Below, one piece after another: positions 50,477 through 58,391 of a stretch of 64,000 nt of DNA (positions within the stretch are counted from its first letter, which is position 1; every line of letters starts with the position of its first letter). The stretch covers positions 474,001 to 538,000 of the forward strand of contig NZ_CP015612.1 in NCBI RefSeq assembly GCF_002138415.1, written 5' to 3'. Both the position numbers and the translations under genes were made by a program. Origin of the DNA: Stenotrophomonas maltophilia. GTDB taxonomy: Bacteria > Pseudomonadota > Gammaproteobacteria > Xanthomonadales > Xanthomonadaceae. The notes beneath the pieces were generated by a model that saw nothing but the letters and a program-made list of their open reading frames with translations, ran no database searches and had not been told where the DNA came from.

Positions 50477-51055
50477 ATGATCCTCGACCTGGTCCGCCAT
50501 GCCGGCAACGGTCGCGATGAGTTCCTCGATGGCCGCAACGATCCACCGCAGCTGCCCCGCCTGCCGCAGGAACTGGTCGACGCCTACGCCGCGCAGCCCT
50601 GGGAGCGGGTGATCAGTTCGCCACGGCTGCGCTCGCTGCACACGGCGATGGCCCTGGCCACCCCGCGTGGGCTGGACGTGGAAGCGGACGAGGAATGGGA
50701 AGAGCTGGATTTCGGCGATTGGGACGGGCAGTCGCTGTTCGACCTGCCGGAGGATGCACTGGCGGCCTTCCACGCCGATCCGCATGCATTCCCGCCGCCC
50801 AACGGCGAAAGCTGGGGCCACTTTGAACGGCGCATCGCGCGCGCGCTCGATCGCCTGCTCGATGAGGACGATCCGGTGCCGACGCTGGTGGTCAGCCATG
50901 GTGGCCCGCTGCGCATGGTGCTGTCGCAGGTCTGCGGCCTGCCAATGTCGTTGTGCTGGGCCCTGCGCATCGACCACGGCACCCGCCTGCGGGTGCGGCT
51001 GGAACGCGGTGAGGTAGGTCTGGTGGGCGAGCTGCTGGAGCTGCAGCAGCCCTGA
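50477..51055 (+). CDS. cobC: Histidine phosphatase, probable alpha-ribazole phosphatase CobC
   Basis: 192 residues from the ATG at 50477. Phosphoglycerate-mutase fold: phospho-His8 in LVRHAGNG, where the usual RHG is RHA; second His in VVSHGGPLRMVL. SSPRLRSLHTAMALA and ELDFGDWDGQ (E/DxxFGxWEG) are CobC-like. Placement next to the B12 riboswitch and btuB supports a role in nucleotide-loop assembly of cobalamin, but the genes are divergent and the enzyme class is broad. A TAGAAT box (50392-50397) precedes it. Confidence 0.78.
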   Translation: MILDLVRHAGNGRDEFLDGRNDPPQLPRLPQELVDAYAAQPWERVISSPRLRSLHTAMALATPRGLDVEADEEWEELDFGDWDGQSLFDLPEDALAAFHADPHAFPPPNGESWGHFERRIARALDRLLDEDDPVPTLVVSHGGPLRMVLSQVCGLPMSLCWALRIDHGTRLRVRLERGEVGLVGELLELQQP

Positions 51056-51062
51056 CCCGACG

Positions 51063-51086
51063 GTAGTGCCGGCCGCTGGCCGGCAT
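51063..51086. repeat. SMAG element
   Basis: GTAGTGCCGGCCGCTGGCCGGCA, single copy between convergent genes. Confidence 0.88.
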
Positions 51087-51105
51087 CCCCAGGAACGCGG
51101 AGCCC

Positions 51106-51468
51106 TCAATCCTCGTCCGCGCGCTCGGCCACGCTGTCCTCAGCGTCGTCGTCAGCATCAAAGCGCTGCTCATGCACCGGGCCCGACGCGGGGCCGGCTG
51201 CCTTCAGCGGATGCGCGGCGATGCGCGCTTCGTAATCCTGCACCAGCGCCTCACGCTGCGGCTCGCTCAGTTCCTGCCAGTGGCGGTCCAGCAGTGCGCC
51301 TTCCAGCGAGTACAACAGGTTCAGGCTGGGTTTGAAGCCCGCGCGCCTGACCTTGACGAAGGCGCCCACGGCACCGATCGCAACCAGGTCTTCGCGGCTG
51401 CGCAGGCCGACCTGGCGCAGCCACGCCGCACTCTTGGGGCCGATGTTGCGCAGCTTCGGTGCGCTCAT
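51106..51468 (-). CDS. TfoX/Sxy C-terminal domain protein
   Basis: 120 residues from an ATG that overlaps the fRMsr stop (ATGA). The helix-hairpin-helix-like core LRNIGPKSAAWLRQVGLRSR and LVAIGAVGAFVKVRRAG is the TfoX_C domain (PF04994), followed by PSLNLLYSLEGALLDRHWQEL. In TfoX of Haemophilus and Sxy of E. coli this domain accompanies an N-terminal one needed for competence gene activation; here only the C-terminal domain is present. An acidic tail (DADDDAEDSVAERADED) is an addition. The role is unclear. Confidence 0.82.
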   Translation of the reverse strand: MSAPKLRNIGPKSAAWLRQVGLRSREDLVAIGAVGAFVKVRRAGFKPSLNLLYSLEGALLDRHWQELSEPQREALVQDYEARIAAHPLKAAGPASGPVHEQRFDADDDAEDSVAERADED

Positions 51469-51947
51469 CCCAGCGCCTCGACGAACACGCGGGCGATGGC
51501 TTCCAGGCCGGCCTGGTCATCGGCATCGAAGCGGCCGACCTTCGGGCTGTCGATGTCGAATACGCCGATCAGTTCATCGCCGCGCAGCAGCGGCACCACC
51601 AGTTCCGAACGCGAGGCCGAATCGCAGGCGATATGGCCGGGGAAGGCATCGACGTCGTCCACGCGCTGGGTCACGCGCTGGCTGGCGGCGGCACCGCACA
51701 CGCCCTTGTCCAGGGGGATGCGCACGCAGGCCGGCAGGCCCTGGAACGGTCCGACCACCAGCTCTTTGCCGTCGTACAGGTAGAAGCCCACCCAGTTCAG
51801 GTCGGGCAGGGCGTGGTAGACCAGTGCGGAGAGGTTGGCCGCGTTGGCGATGCGGTCGGACTCGGCGTAGACCAGGCCACGGGCCTGTTCCAGCAGCTGG
51901 GCGTATTGTTCCGGCTTGCTGCCGGTGAGCGAGGCATTGGCGAACAT
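51465..51947 (-). CDS. msrC: Free methionine-(R)-sulfoxide reductase (fRMsr, GAF domain)
   Basis: 160 residues. A single GAF domain has the three cysteines of fRMsr enzymes: C74 (LPACVRIPLDKGVCG), C84 in the same motif and C108 in HIACDSASRSE. Their spacing of 10 and 24 equals that of E. coli YebR (C84, C94, C118). NWVGFYLYDGKELVVGPFQG is a further signature. It reduces free L-methionine-(R)-sulfoxide in the cytosol. It is coupled to the TfoX_C gene. The promoter should lie in the 68-bp gap to the divergent bioD. Confidence 0.92.
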   Translation of the reverse strand: MFANASLTGSKPEQYAQLLEQARGLVYAESDRIANAANLSALVYHALPDLNWVGFYLYDGKELVVGPFQGLPACVRIPLDKGVCGAAASQRVTQRVDDVDAFPGHIACDSASRSELVVPLLRGDELIGVFDIDSPKVGRFDADDQAGLEAIARVFVEALG

Positions 51948-52015
51948 GCCCGCAGTCTAGCAAGCGCGCCGGGCCGGCGATAATGCACGCTCTGTTGCCC
52001 CGTTGGAGCTTATCG

Positions 52016-52699
52016 ATGCTGTTGCCTGCCACGCTGCCGCCTGCCCTGTTCGTCACCGGCACCGATACCGAGATCGGCAAGACCGCAGCCAGCACTGCGC
52101 TGCTGCATGCGCTGCGCCGGCGCGGCCTGCGCGCGGTCGGAATGAAGCCGGTGGCCAGTGGCAGTGAGGATCTGGGGCAGGGCCTGCGCAACGAGGACGC
52201 GCTGGCGCTGCAGGCAGCCAGTTGGCCGGTGCCGGACTATGCCGACCTGAACCCGTACGCGCTGCGGCAACCGCTGGCGCCGGAGCTGGCCGCTGCCGAG
52301 GATGGCGTGCAGGTGGAGCTGGCGCCGATCGTGGCTGCCTTCGAGCGTCTGCGTGCGCAGGCCGATGTCGTGGTGGTGGAGGGTGTTGGCGGTTGGCTGG
52401 CGCCGGTTTCGGCCACGCTGGACCAGCTGGACCTGGTACGTGCACTGCGGCTGCCGGTGCTGCTGGTGGTGGGCATGCGGCTGGGCTGCGTCAACCACGC
52501 GCGGCTGACTGCGCAGTCGCTGCAGGCCAGCGGCGTGGAGTGCCTGGGCTGGATCGGCAACCACATCGACCCGGCGATGCAGCGGCAGGATGAGAACATC
52601 GCGACGTTGCAGCAGCGCCTGCCGATGCCGTGCTGGGGGCGGCTGCCGCATCTGCCGGGTGCGAATGGCGAAGCGCTGTCGGCGCATCTGCTTGAGTGA
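52016..52699 (+). CDS. bioD: Dethiobiotin synthetase BioD
   Basis: 227 residues from the ATG at 52016; an upstream in-frame ATG at 51983 is also possible. The P-loop FVTGTDTEIGKTAAS, GMKPVASGSE, VVVVEGVGGWLAPVS and LGWIGNHIDPAM are the BioD motifs. It closes the ureido ring of biotin precursor DAPA with CO2 and ATP. The rest of the bio genes are not in the window. Promoter: GATAATGCACGC at about 51980, with the same layout as other promoters here. Confidence 0.93.
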   Translation: MLLPATLPPALFVTGTDTEIGKTAASTALLHALRRRGLRAVGMKPVASGSEDLGQGLRNEDALALQAASWPVPDYADLNPYALRQPLAPELAAAEDGVQVELAPIVAAFERLRAQADVVVVEGVGGWLAPVSATLDQLDLVRALRLPVLLVVGMRLGCVNHARLTAQSLQASGVECLGWIGNHIDPAMQRQDENIATLQQRLPMPCWGRLPHLPGANGEALSAHLLE

Positions 52700-52705
52700 T
52701 CCTGG

Positions 52706-52778
52706 GTAGTGCCGGCCGCTGGCCGGCAACTGCATCCCCCCGGCGATCCCGAGGTTGCCGGCCAGCGGCCGGCACTAC
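52706..52778. repeat. Inverted pair of SMAG elements overlapping a stop codon
   Basis: GTAGTGCCGGCCGCTGGCCGGC (52706) and the reverse complement ending CTAC (52775-52778). The TAG stop of the MocR gene (minus strand, 52775-52777) is the GTAG head of the second element. Confidence 0.88.
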
Positions 52779-54223
52779 CGTGCTGCAGCCGCCAGCTCCC
52801 TCGCGATCCCACCCAGTCGCTCCACCGCGCCGATGAAGCGCGCATCCAGCGTCTGGCAGCACGACAACCGCAGGCAGTGGCGGTAGCGAGCGCCGCGCGA
52901 ATACACCTGGCCGGGCATGAACACGATGTCCTCCTGCAGTGCACGCTCGAACAGCTCGCGCGTGTCCACGCCCGGCAGTTCCAGCCACAGCAGGAATCCG
53001 CCCTGCGGCTCGGTGGCACGGGTGCCGGCCGGGAAGTGTTCGGCCACCAGCTGGCGCAGCCGCCCGACCTGCTCGCGGTACAGCCGGCGCATGCGGTGCA
53101 GATGGTGCTCGTAGCTGCCCGCTTCCAGATACGCCGCCACCGCGTCGCCCAGCAGCTGCGGTTCGCCACCGGTGGACTGGAATTTCAGCAGCGCGATGCG
53201 CTCGGCGAAGCGGCCGCCATCCAGCCAGCCGATGCGGTAATCCGGTGCCAGCGTCTTGGAGAAACCACCGACCACCATCACCCAGCCGTCGCGATCAAAC
53301 GCCTTCAGCAGCGGTGCCGGCGGCTCGCAGAACTGCAGTTCTGCGTACACCGCGTCTTCGATCAGCGGCAGCTGGCGCGCGTTGACCAGTTCGGCCAGGC
53401 GTTGTTTGGCGGGTGTCGGCATGGTGCAGCCCAGCGGGTTGTGCACGGTCGGCATCACCACCAGTGCGGCCAGCGGCGTGTGCTCCAGCATCGATTCCAG
53501 TGCATCGACATCCAGGCCGTGCTGCGGGTGGGTGGGCAGTTCGATGGCCTGCAGGCCGAGGTTGGCCAGCAATGGGTACAGGTTGAAGTAGGACGGCGCC
53601 TCGATGCCTACCGCGTCGCCGGGCTGGGTCACTGCACGCAAGGCCAGCTGCAGGGCTTCCATCGCGCCGTGGGTCAGCAGCAGGCGTTCGCTGTGGGTAT
53701 GCAGGCCCATGCGTGGCCCACGCCGCACGATCTGCGCCAGCAGCCGCGGCGAACCGTTGGGTCGTGCATAGGTCTCCACCGTCTGCTGGCCGTGGCGCAG
53801 CACCTGCGCGGTATGCCGGGCCAGCTGCGCGCCGGGATAGAACTGGCGTCCACGCGGACCGGCAAAGGCCAGGTCGATCACACCGGGGCGGCGCTGTGCT
53901 TCCAGCACGCGGGCCATGAGCACCTGCTGCAGCGGCGCGGTGGGCGCGGACGGGGTGTCGCGCAGCGAACGTTCCGGCACCGACAGCCGCGGCGCGACCT
54001 CGAAGCCGGCCTTGGGCCGCGGAATGACCAGGCCGGCGTCCTCCAGCTGGCGATAGGCGGCAATCACCGTGTTGAGGCTGAGCCTGCGTTGTGAGGCCAT
54101 CTGCCGCAGCGAGGGCAGGCGGCTGCCAACCGGAAGGCGACCGCCGTGAATGGCCTCGGCCAGTTCGTCGGACAGCCGTTGGTAGCGGGGTGGGATCATC
54201 GCGCTCTGGTCATCTGTATCCAT
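52775..54223 (-). CDS. MocR/PdxR-type transcriptional regulator (GntR HTH plus aminotransferase domain)
   Basis: 482 residues from the ATG at 54223; the frame is open to 54304 and an ATG at 54199 is another choice. The GntR winged HTH (about 15-75) reads LSDELAEAIHGGRLPVGSRL, SLRQMASQRRLSLNTV and AYRQLEDAGLVI. The fold-type I aminotransferase domain (about 110-478) has the PLP Lys in VVGGFSKTLAPDYRIGW, with PTVHNPLGCTM and IEDAVYAELQF. MocR proteins sense PLP or an amino-compound external aldimine and usually control the divergent gene. Here the divergent region contains only a short terminated segment (see 54323-54354). Confidence 0.9.
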   Translation of the reverse strand: MDTDDQSAMIPPRYQRLSDELAEAIHGGRLPVGSRLPSLRQMASQRRLSLNTVIAAYRQLEDAGLVIPRPKAGFEVAPRLSVPERSLRDTPSAPTAPLQQVLMARVLEAQRRPGVIDLAFAGPRGRQFYPGAQLARHTAQVLRHGQQTVETYARPNGSPRLLAQIVRRGPRMGLHTHSERLLLTHGAMEALQLALRAVTQPGDAVGIEAPSYFNLYPLLANLGLQAIELPTHPQHGLDVDALESMLEHTPLAALVVMPTVHNPLGCTMPTPAKQRLAELVNARQLPLIEDAVYAELQFCEPPAPLLKAFDRDGWVMVVGGFSKTLAPDYRIGWLDGGRFAERIALLKFQSTGGEPQLLGDAVAAYLEAGSYEHHLHRMRRLYREQVGRLRQLVAEHFPAGTRATEPQGGFLLWLELPGVDTRELFERALQEDIVFMPGQVYSRGARYRHCLRLSCCQTLDARFIGAVERLGGIARELAAAAR

Positions 54224-54322
54224 CGAACTGCCCGCCATCTGGTGCTGTACCCATGATGATGGCGAGCCTAGCATGTCGTTGTCGGCCGGGCCTGATCGGG
54301 GCACGGCCGATACTTCCCAAGC

Positions 54323-54354
54323 GCACGGCTGGATGGCCGTGCGTCTTTTTTTTT
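54323..54354 (+). terminator. Strong intrinsic terminator with no annotated gene upstream
   Basis: GCACGGC (54323-54329), loop TGGATG, GCCGTGC (54336-54342), then GTCTTTTTTTTT. It is the best U-tract in the window and reads rightward. The 100 bp before it lie outside any gene, between the MocR start and this hairpin, suggesting a short RNA transcribed divergently from MocR. Confidence 0.8.
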
Positions 54355-54362
54355 GTGTGTAG

Positions 54363-54420
54363 GTAGCGCCGGGCCATGCCCGGCGGAATGCATGGGCCCG
54401 CCGGACATGGCCGGCGCTAC
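54363..54420. repeat. Inverted pair of GTAGCGCCGGGC palindromes
   Basis: GTAGCGCCGGGCCATGCCCG (54363) and GCCGGACATGGCCGGCGCTAC, spaced by about 14 bp, just after the msrA stop. Confidence 0.8.
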
Positions 54421-54429
54421 CGGACTGGT

Positions 54430-55167
54430 TCAGCGCATCGGCACCAGCACCGCCTCGCGCCGGTACAGCGCCGGGAACTGCTTGCCCAGCGCGGCCAGCT
54501 TCGGTGCGTCGTAGTAGCGGATGTAGGCCGCCTGCGGGTAGTTGGTCATGTAGTTCTGGTGGTAGCTCTCGGCCGGGTAGAAGCGCTGGCCGCTGACCAG
54601 CTGGGTGACGATCGGCGCGCGGTAGCTGCCGGCCTGGCCGAGCTGGGCGATGTAGGCGCGGCTGGCAGCCTGCTGGCGCGCGTCGTCACTGAAGATCGCC
54701 GATCGATACTGGCTGCCGTGGTCCGGACCCTGCCGATTGAGCTGGGTCGGGTCGTGCACCACCGAGAAGAACACCTGCATCAGTTGCCCGTAGCTGACCT
54801 GACGCGGGTCGTAGTCGATCTTCACCGCCTCGGCATGACCGGTCTGGCCGCTGCTGACCCGCTCATAGCGGGCATTGGCAGCGCTGCCACCGATGTAGCC
54901 GGACACTGCATTGCTCACGCCCTTGACGTGCTGGAACACGCCCTGCACGCCCCAGAAGCAACCACCGGCGAACACCACGCTGGCATGGGTGGCGTCATCG
55001 CGGAACGTGGCGTCGCCGCTGGGCGCCGGTAGCGTCTTGACCTGCGCGCTGGCCTCGACCGGTGCCGCGACCGCGCTGTGGTCGACCAGCAGCACGCCGG
55101 TGATGAGTGCCGTGGCCACCAGACCTGCAACACCGGCGGCGATGCCTTGTTCAAAGGAGAGTTTCAT
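54430..55167 (-). CDS. msrA: Peptide-methionine (S)-S-oxide reductase MsrA, membrane-anchored/periplasmic
   Basis: 245 residues from the ATG at 55167. The N-terminal hydrophobic segment (about 8-30: AAGVAGLVATALITGVLLV) is a signal or anchor that puts the catalytic part outside the cytoplasm. The MsrA domain (about 62-235) has catalytic Cys70 in FAGGCFWGVQ, plus YIGGSAANARYERVSSGQTGHAE (broken: YIGG, SSGQTGHAE) and VVHDPTQLNRQGPD. It reduces S-methionine sulfoxide. Last gene of the msrB-dipZ-msrA operon; 14 bp separate it from dipZ. Confidence 0.9.
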   Translation of the reverse strand: MKLSFEQGIAAGVAGLVATALITGVLLVDHSAVAAPVEASAQVKTLPAPSGDATFRDDATHASVVFAGGCFWGVQGVFQHVKGVSNAVSGYIGGSAANARYERVSSGQTGHAEAVKIDYDPRQVSYGQLMQVFFSVVHDPTQLNRQGPDHGSQYRSAIFSDDARQQAASRAYIAQLGQAGSYRAPIVTQLVSGQRFYPAESYHQNYMTNYPQAAYIRYYDAPKLAALGKQFPALYRREAVLVPMR

Positions 55168-55181
55168 CGTGTGCTCCCGGT

Positions 55182-56951
55182 TCAACCGAAGGTGAAGGCG
55201 TAGGCCTGCACGCCCGCATCGAGGAACTCGATCTCGAAGCGATGCGGGCCGACCGTGCCGCGCTGGCGGATCAGCTGGTACAGGCGGTGCTCGTCGACCA
55301 CGCCCGTGCCATCGGCACCGACATCACTGCCGGCATCGGCGACGGGCAGCGGCTTGCCGTCCAGCCAGACGCGGAAGCGCACTGGCGTGCCGTCGCGGGT
55401 CGGTGCCAGCACCAGGTGCAGGTCGCGCGCATGGAACTGGAAGGCGATGCGGCCACCGGCCCGCTGCAGCTGTGCGGCTTCGTCGGTGATGGTCCAGCGC
55501 CCGGACAGTCCCCATTGGTTCAACGCCAGGGTGGCCGGCAGCGTGTAGTCGAACGCAGCATCGCTGCGCTGCCCGCCGGGCGAGGCGAACTGCTCGGCGC
55601 GGGCGTGGCCCAGATAGGTCTCCGGCGAGCGCAGGTTGCCCATGTCGGCCTGCGCGGCCACGCCCTTCAGATCGGCGGCGGCCGGATCGGCTGGCGGCGG
55701 CAGATTCGTCTGGCCCGCTTCGGTCAGCAGGCGACGGATCATCTGTTCCGAGCGCGCATAGTTGCCTTCGCCGAACTGGTGCCCGCGGATGTTGCCCTGC
55801 GCGTCGACGAAGTACTGCGCCGGCCAGTAGCGGTTGTTGAACGCGCGCCAGATCGTGTACTGGTTGTCGAGTGCCACCGGGTACTCGACCTTGAGTTGCT
55901 GCACGGCCTTCATCACATTGCGTGGGTCGCGCTCGAAGGCGAACTCCGGCGTGTGCACGCCGACCACCACCAGGCCGTGGTCGCGGTAGCGATGTTCCCA
56001 TTCGTGCACGAACGGCATCGCGCGCAGGCAGTTGATGCAGGAGTAGGTCCAGAAATCGACCAGCACCACCTTGCCGCGCAGCTGCTGTGTACTCAGCGGC
56101 GGGCTGTTGAGCCAGCCGGTGGCGCCGTCCAGCGCGGGCAGAGTGCCCTCCATCGGCAGCGGTGCATCGGCACCGGCATTGGCACCGGCCATCATCATCA
56201 TCGGCGGTGCAGCCGGCTGCGCGCCCGGCACTGCGTCCAGCAGGCCCTGCTCGATGCGCGCGGTGCTGACCGTGGACAGGCGGGTCAGCAGGCCGGTATC
56301 CCAGCCGAGGCCGATCGCCACTACGGCCAGCAGCGCGGCTACACCCAGCACCTTGCGCAGGACATCGCCGAGGCCGAGCCGCGCCTGCAGCGCACGGAAC
56401 ACGCGGCCGCCCACCCACACCGCCAGCGCCAGTGCGGTGATCGCACCCAGTGCATAGGCCAGCAGCAGCGCAGTGGTGCCGACGCTGGCGCCATGCAGGG
56501 CGGCGCCGGTCAGCACCAGGCCAAGGATCGGCCCGGCGCACGGTGCCCACAGCAGGCCAGTGGCGATGCCGATCAGCAGCGAGGTCCACGCGCCGCCGTG
56601 CCCCGCGGCACCCGCCGCGTCGGCGCGCGCGCTCAGGCGGGCACCCACGCGCTGGAACGGCGCCAGCAGGTGGTCGGCCAGCCGCGGCCAGAGCAGCGCG
56701 ACCGCGAACACCGCCATCAGCAGCAGGGCGATCCAGCGTCCCACCTGGTTGGCCTGCGCCACCCATTGGCTGCCCACCGCGGCCAGGCTGGCGACCACGG
56801 TGAAGGTGAGCGCCATGCCCAGCAGCAACGGCAGCGTGCTGCGCAGGAACGGGCGATCGGCACGCGCGAACACGAACGGCAGCACCGGCAGGATGCAGGG
56901 GCTGAGCAGGGTCAGCGCGCCCCCGAGGTAGGCAAGCAGCAACAGCAGCAT
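55182..56951 (-). CDS. DipZ-like thiol-disulfide exchanger: CcdA membrane domain fused to TlpA-like thioredoxin and a C-terminal beta domain
   Basis: 589 residues. The CcdA-type membrane domain (about 1-225, six or more helices) has the redox pair C19 in LLSPCILPVLPF and C138 in WAPCAGPILG. A periplasmic linker with Met-rich PPMMMMAG follows (about 245-255). The TlpA-like thioredoxin domain (about 265-420) has active site C303-I-N-C306 in WTYSCINCLRAMPF. The C-terminal domain (about 470-589) is a beta sandwich (WTITDEAAQLQR, IEFLDAGVQAYAF). The protein should carry electrons from cytosolic thioredoxin to periplasmic clients. The neighbouring exported MsrB and MsrA are the obvious ones. Confidence 0.9.
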   Translation of the reverse strand: MLLLLLAYLGGALTLLSPCILPVLPFVFARADRPFLRSTLPLLLGMALTFTVVASLAAVGSQWVAQANQVGRWIALLLMAVFAVALLWPRLADHLLAPFQRVGARLSARADAAGAAGHGGAWTSLLIGIATGLLWAPCAGPILGLVLTGAALHGASVGTTALLLAYALGAITALALAVWVGGRVFRALQARLGLGDVLRKVLGVAALLAVVAIGLGWDTGLLTRLSTVSTARIEQGLLDAVPGAQPAAPPMMMMAGANAGADAPLPMEGTLPALDGATGWLNSPPLSTQQLRGKVVLVDFWTYSCINCLRAMPFVHEWEHRYRDHGLVVVGVHTPEFAFERDPRNVMKAVQQLKVEYPVALDNQYTIWRAFNNRYWPAQYFVDAQGNIRGHQFGEGNYARSEQMIRRLLTEAGQTNLPPPADPAAADLKGVAAQADMGNLRSPETYLGHARAEQFASPGGQRSDAAFDYTLPATLALNQWGLSGRWTITDEAAQLQRAGGRIAFQFHARDLHLVLAPTRDGTPVRFRVWLDGKPLPVADAGSDVGADGTGVVDEHRLYQLIRQRGTVGPHRFEIEFLDAGVQAYAFTFG

Positions 56952-56953
56952 CG

Positions 56954-57526
56954 TCAGGCTCCGGAAGCAGGGGAAGAGCCGACCGGCACCCGCCAGCCGT
57001 CGGCGGTGCCATCAGTGGCACCGGGAACAAACACCATCGCCGCGCCGTTCATGCAGTAACGCAGCCCGGTCGGGCGTGGCCCATCGTTGAACACATGGCC
57101 GAGATGGCCGCCGCAGCGGCGGCAGTGCACCTCCACCCGCAGCATCCCGAAGGTGACGTCGCGGTCTTCGCCGATGGCGTTGTGCAGCGGCGCCCAGAAG
57201 CTGGGCCAGCCGGTGCCGCTCTCGAACTTGGTGGAGGAAGAGAACAGCGGCAGTGCACAGCCGGCGCAGGCGAAGGTGCCCTGCCGGTGTTCCTTGTTGA
57301 GCGGGCTGCTGTACGGGCGCTCGGTGGCCTGCTGGCGCAGCACCGCGTACTGCGCCGGGGTCAGGCGCTGGCGCCACTGCGCATCACTGTGCATGACCTC
57401 GAACTGTCGCGACGGGCGCGCTTCGGCGGCGGCCGGGGCAGCGCGGCTGCAGGCCCCCAGGCCGAGCAGGCCGGCGGCAGTGGCAACACCGCCCAGGCCC
57501 AGCAGATGGCGGCGGGACAGGGACAT
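56954..57526 (-). CDS. msrB: Exported MsrB (peptide-methionine (R)-S-oxide reductase), Tat-type lipoprotein
   Basis: 190 residues from the ATG at 57526. The N-terminus SRRHLLGLGG is Tat-like and is followed by lipobox LGLGAC (Cys26), indicating a membrane-anchored periplasmic lipoprotein. Zinc cysteines C87/C90 (CAGC) and C135/C138 (CRRC); catalytic Cys158 in RYCMNGAA, where most family members have RYCx[19 protein letters not shown] and HLGHVFNDGPRPTG are standard. First gene of the operon, 2 bp before dipZ. Together with MsrA it resembles a split version of Neisseria PilB (thioredoxin-MsrA-MsrB). Confidence 0.92.
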   Translation of the reverse strand: MSLSRRHLLGLGGVATAAGLLGLGACSRAAPAAAEARPSRQFEVMHSDAQWRQRLTPAQYAVLRQQATERPYSSPLNKEHRQGTFACAGCALPLFSSSTKFESGTGWPSFWAPLHNAIGEDRDVTFGMLRVEVHCRRCGGHLGHVFNDGPRPTGLRYCMNGAAMVFVPGATDGTADGWRVPVGSSPASGA

Positions 57527-57582
57527 GGCGGACTCCGGGAAGGGGCGACGGGGCCATGCTGCGCCCGCCCGGGTCAACGAAT

Positions 57583-57611
57583 CCTCACGCAGGATTCAAT
57601 TTTTCGTGAGG
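57583..57611. promoter_or_regulatory. Nested inverted repeats between msrB and the response regulator
   Basis: CCTCACG (57583-57589) pairs with CGTGAGG (57605-57611); inside them AATCCT (57580-57585) and AGGATT (57591-57596). Located in the 145-bp divergent promoter region, AT-rich in between (CAATTTTT). Likely regulator-binding site. Confidence 0.5.
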
Positions 57612-57671
57612 TATCGGCGGCCGTCCCGCGCCACAATGCAGCCAGCCTCCCCACTGGCCCCCGAGCTGCCG

Positions 57672-58391
57672 ATGTCCACCAAACGCGTGCTGATCGTTGA
57701 AGACGATGCCCACATCGCCGACCTGCTGCGCATGCATCTGGGTGATGAGGGTTACGACGTCGCCCATGCCGCCAGTGGCGACGCCGGCCTGCGCCTGCTT
57801 GAGCAGGACGGCCCGTGGGATGCGCTGGTGCTGGACGTGATGCTGCCCGGCGTGGACGGCCTGCAGGTGTGCCAGCGTGCACGCGCGATGGCACGGTACG
57901 TGCCGATCATCATCATCAGTGCGCGTGGCAGCGAAACCCAGCGCATCGTCGGCCTGGAACTGGGCGCGGACGACTATCTGGCAAAACCCTTCTCGATGCC
58001 GGAACTGGTGGCACGGGTGCGCGCCCTGTTGCGCCGCGCCGAGGCGATGGCGCAGAGCGCACGCATCGATGCCGGCGCGATCGAGCTGGGTGGACTGCAG
58101 CTCGATCCGGTCGCGCGCACCGCCTCGGTGGATGGCAGCGCGCTGGAGCTGACCCCGCGCGAGTTCGATCTGCTGTTGTTCTTCGCCCGTCATCCGGACC
58201 AGGTGTTCGCGCGCATGGAACTGCTCAACCAGGTCTGGGGCTACCAGCACGATGGTTACGAGCACACGGTCAACACCCACATCAACCGCCTGCGCAGCAA
58301 GATCGAACCCGACCCGGCGAACCCGCGGCGATTGCTGACGGTGTGGGGCCGCGGCTACAAGCTGGTCGATCCGGCCGGGGCGGCGGCATGA
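57672..58391 (+). CDS. OmpR-family response regulator divergent from the envelope Msr operon
   Basis: 239 residues from the ATG at 57672; the frame is open far upstream through the msrB promoter but starts here. The receiver has D9/D10-type acids (VEDDAHIAD), phospho-Asp55 in LVLDVMLPGVDG, Ser in IISARGSE and Lys in YLAKPFSMPE. The winged-helix DNA-binding domain (about 130-235) reads LELTPREFDLLLFFARHP, YEHTVNTHINRLRSKIE, VWGRGYKLV. Co-transcribed with the kinase (ATGA overlap). Its place suggests control of msrB-dipZ-msrA, as inference. Confidence 0.92.
   Translation: MSTKRVLIVEDDAHIADLLRMHLGDEGYDVAHAASGDAGLRLLEQDGPWDALVLDVMLPGVDGLQVCQRARAMARYVPIIIISARGSETQRIVGLELGADDYLAKPFSMPELVARVRALLRRAEAMAQSARIDAGAIELGGLQLDPVARTASVDGSALELTPREFDLLLFFARHPDQVFARMELLNQVWGYQHDGYEHTVNTHINRLRSKIEPDPANPRRLLTVWGRGYKLVDPAGAAA

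Noticed and set aside
51106..51468. Competence regulator TfoX
   Set aside because: Only the C-terminal TfoX domain is present, and no competence gene is near, so a competence role is not claimed.
55107..57059. 650-codon plus-strand frame opposite the dipZ-like gene
   Set aside because: Low-complexity His/Gln/Arg product; the minus strand carries the conserved CcdA/TlpA protein.
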